Shown piece after piece: positions 62,484 to 64,000 of a stretch of 64,000 bases of DNA (within the stretch, counting starts at the first letter, position 1; each line of letters opens with the position of its first letter). Made by a program: the position numbers and the translations under genes. Below the pieces are notes generated by a model. The model did not search any database, was not told the origin of the DNA, and worked only from the letters and a program-made list of their open reading frames with translations. The stretch comes from Citrobacter europaeus. GTDB lineage: Bacteria; Pseudomonadota; Gammaproteobacteria; Enterobacterales; Enterobacteriaceae. Location of the stretch: contig CP083650.1 in NCBI GenBank assembly GCA_020099315.1, positions 1,302,001-1,366,000 on the forward strand, in the 5' to 3' direction.

Positions 62484-63778
62484 CAGAGCTTATGTTCCAC
62501 CGGTTGATAACCCCGACTCAGCCGCACAAACAGCATTGCCGTGGCGGCGAGTCCGCAAAGTGCCGCGCACATCAGCCACCATCCTGGTGAGCTTTTATCC
62601 CCGGTGAGCTGAACCAGCGCTGTGGATATGACCGGCGTTAGGCCGCCAAAAATCGCCGTGGCAAGACTGAATGCCAGTGAAAAACCCACCGTACGCACAT
62701 AGACCGGCATCACCTCGGTGAGTGCGGCTACCATTGCCCCGTTATACATCCCAAAAAAGAACGAGAACCAAAGCAGGACCAACGTCATGCGCGTAAAATC
62801 TGGCGCGGCGGTGAGCCAGTGCATTACCGGCCAGGTGGTGATCAGTGCGAGTACGGTAATCCCCATCAACACTGGACGACGACCAATTCGGTCAGAAATT
62901 GCCCCGCCAATCGGCAGCCAGATAAAGTTAGAAATACCGACCAGCATGGTGACTACCAGGCTGTCGCGCGCGCTCAGGTGGAGTACAGCCCTGCCGTAGG
63001 TCGGGGTGTAGACGGTAATGAAATAGAACGTTGTAGTGGTCATCGCCACCAGCAGCGTACCCGCAGCAATGAGGCGCCAGTTTTTGATGATAGTGGTGAA
63101 AATTTCCCTGGTGTCGGGCCGATGTGTTCGTTGTAAAAATGCGTCGGTCTCCTGAAGCGAACGGCGCAGGACGAAGATCAAAGGAATAATCATGCAACCA
63201 ATAAAGAAAGGAATGCGCCAACCCCATTCAGAGATCTCATCGTGCCCCAGCGTGGCGTTCAGGCCGTAACCAATCAATGCAGCTACCACAATCGCGACCT
63301 GTTGGCTGGCGGACTGCCAGCTTGTGTAAAAGCCTTTATTGCCAGGCGTGGCGATTTCAGACAGATAAACCGAGACGCCGCCCAGCTCCACGCCCGCAGA
63401 GAAGCCCTGTAATAATCGACCGACTAATACCAGCACAGGAGCCAGCAGGCCAATACTTTGATAACCGGGAACCAGGGCAATCAGCAGGGTACCGCAGCCC
63501 ATAATCGCCAGCGTCACCATCAGTCCCTTACGGCGACCAATTCTGTCGATGTAAGCGCCCAGCACGATTGCCCCAACCGGTCGCATTAAGAAACCCGAGC
63601 CGAATACCGCGAAGGTCAACATGAGCCCGGCAAATTCACTCTCCGCAGGAAAGAAAGTCCTGGCGATATAGGTGGCGTAAAAACCGAACAGAAAAAAGTC
63701 GAACTGTTCGAGAAAATTACCGCTGGTTACCCGCAGTATTGCGCCGAAAGTTCCGGCGCGCGATGGTTGTTGTGTCAT
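62483..63778 (-). CDS. tcuC: Tricarballylate/citrate proton symporter TcuC (CitA)
   Basis: MFS metabolite:proton symporter of 431 residues with twelve helices. The family loop RPVGAIVLGAYIDRIGRRKG lies between helices 2 and 3, and SDRIGRRPVLMG is its second-half repeat. It is very close to the Salmonella protein described both as citrate carrier CitA and as tricarballylate carrier TcuC. Which substrate matters here cannot be read from sequence. tcuB lies 53 bases upstream on the same strand. Confidence 0.93.
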   Translation of the reverse strand: MTQQPSRAGTFGAILRVTSGNFLEQFDFFLFGFYATYIARTFFPAESEFAGLMLTFAVFGSGFLMRPVGAIVLGAYIDRIGRRKGLMVTLAIMGCGTLLIALVPGYQSIGLLAPVLVLVGRLLQGFSAGVELGGVSVYLSEIATPGNKGFYTSWQSASQQVAIVVAALIGYGLNATLGHDEISEWGWRIPFFIGCMIIPLIFVLRRSLQETDAFLQRTHRPDTREIFTTIIKNWRLIAAGTLLVAMTTTTFYFITVYTPTYGRAVLHLSARDSLVVTMLVGISNFIWLPIGGAISDRIGRRPVLMGITVLALITTWPVMHWLTAAPDFTRMTLVLLWFSFFFGMYNGAMVAALTEVMPVYVRTVGFSLAFSLATAIFGGLTPVISTALVQLTGDKSSPGWWLMCAALCGLAATAMLFVRLSRGYQPVEHKL

Positions 63779-63831
63779 TGGGTTTGCTCCACTGTCTTAT
63801 CATAATATTTATAGAGGTAAGAGTTTGCGGG

Positions 63832-64000
63832 TTAGTCGCCTGTGACCCCCGCCTGTTTGCCGCGCCGTTTCTCAATCGCCCACTTGAGTAAGGCTGCGCA
63901 GCGGTAAAATCCATGGGCAAATTTTCCGTAAGGAATGGTCAGAAAAAGCGCCATGACCACACCGAGATGAATGGCCAGTAAAATAGCCATCCATGAAGTG
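63832..64000 (-). CDS. tcuB: TcuB (CitB), C-terminal end only
   Basis: The last 55 codons of a gene running off the window, ending WAIEKRRGKQAGVTGD and a TAA stop. A membrane segment (MAILLAIHLGVVMALFLTIP) followed by a basic tail fits TcuB, the iron-sulfur/haem membrane protein that reoxidises TcuA during tricarballylate catabolism. Position next to tcuC as in Salmonella supports this. Confidence 0.75.
   Translation of the reverse strand, partial: TSWMAILLAIHLGVVMALFLTIPYGKFAHGFYRCAALLKWAIEKRRGKQAGVTGD

Overview
The window is a chromosomal segment of an enterobacterium close to Salmonella and Escherichia, most likely a Citrobacter. Gene order is the enterobacterial backbone from uspG/rnk to the start of the tcu locus. 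The citrate lyase cluster is flanked by rna and dcuC. cobC and cobD sit between rsfS and nadD, as in Salmonella and Citrobacter but not E. coli K-12. A DMSO-reductase-like operon and a solitary alpha/beta hydrolase are the only accessory genes. The genus is inferred from synteny and protein resemblance recalled from memory, not from a search. I saw no prophage, insertion sequence, CRISPR array or obviously foreign island.

Layout: 1-3490 molybdopterin oxidoreductase operon (A, B, C subunits). 3559-6558 uspG, rnk with a leader attenuator, a perhydrolase-type alpha/beta hydrolase, and rna (RNase I). 6669-16105 citrate fermentation: citT, citG, citX, citF, citE, citD, citC on the minus strand and the divergent two-component system dpiB/dpiA. 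16218-20673 dcuC, pagP, cspE, crcB, ybeM, tatE. 20772-29378 lipoate synthesis (lipA, lipB, ybeD) and the cell-elongation cluster (dacA, rlpA, mrdB, mrdA, rlmH, rsfS). 29633-36992 cobC, cobD, nadD, holA, lptE, leuS, ybeL. 37089-48779 rihA, gltIJKL with the SroC RNA, lnt, ybeX, ybeY, ybeZ, miaB, ubiF. 48884-49590 an array of seven tRNA genes (Gln, Gln, Met, Gln, Gln, Leu, Met in plus-strand order) read on the minus strand. 49814-58228 asnB, nagD, nagC, nagA, nagB and the divergent nagE. 58416-64000 glnS, chiP, chiQ, tcuC and the end of tcuB.

Functional links: CitT imports citrate in exchange for succinate. CitDEF, activated by CitC, CitG and CitX, cleaves it to acetate and oxaloacetate. DpiBA senses citrate, and DcuC next door handles C4-dicarboxylate efflux. 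At the far end TcuB and TcuC belong to tricarballylate/citrate use. The nag genes and chiPQ form a chito-sugar module: NagC boxes are visible between nagB and nagE and upstream of chiP, and the chiP ribosome-binding region is complementary to the small RNA ChiX.

Most of the window is conserved core genome. The points most worth a second look are in the intergenic DNA. Two ERIC elements sit at functional boundaries: one overlaps the nagC stop codon, the other ends exactly where the ChiX-pairing segment of chiP begins. There is an intercistronic terminator between nagB and nagA, a good PhoP-type promoter at pagP, an attenuator-like rnk leader, and clean absences of ybeF and of the ybeQ-to-hscC block. 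No convincing undescribed system was found.
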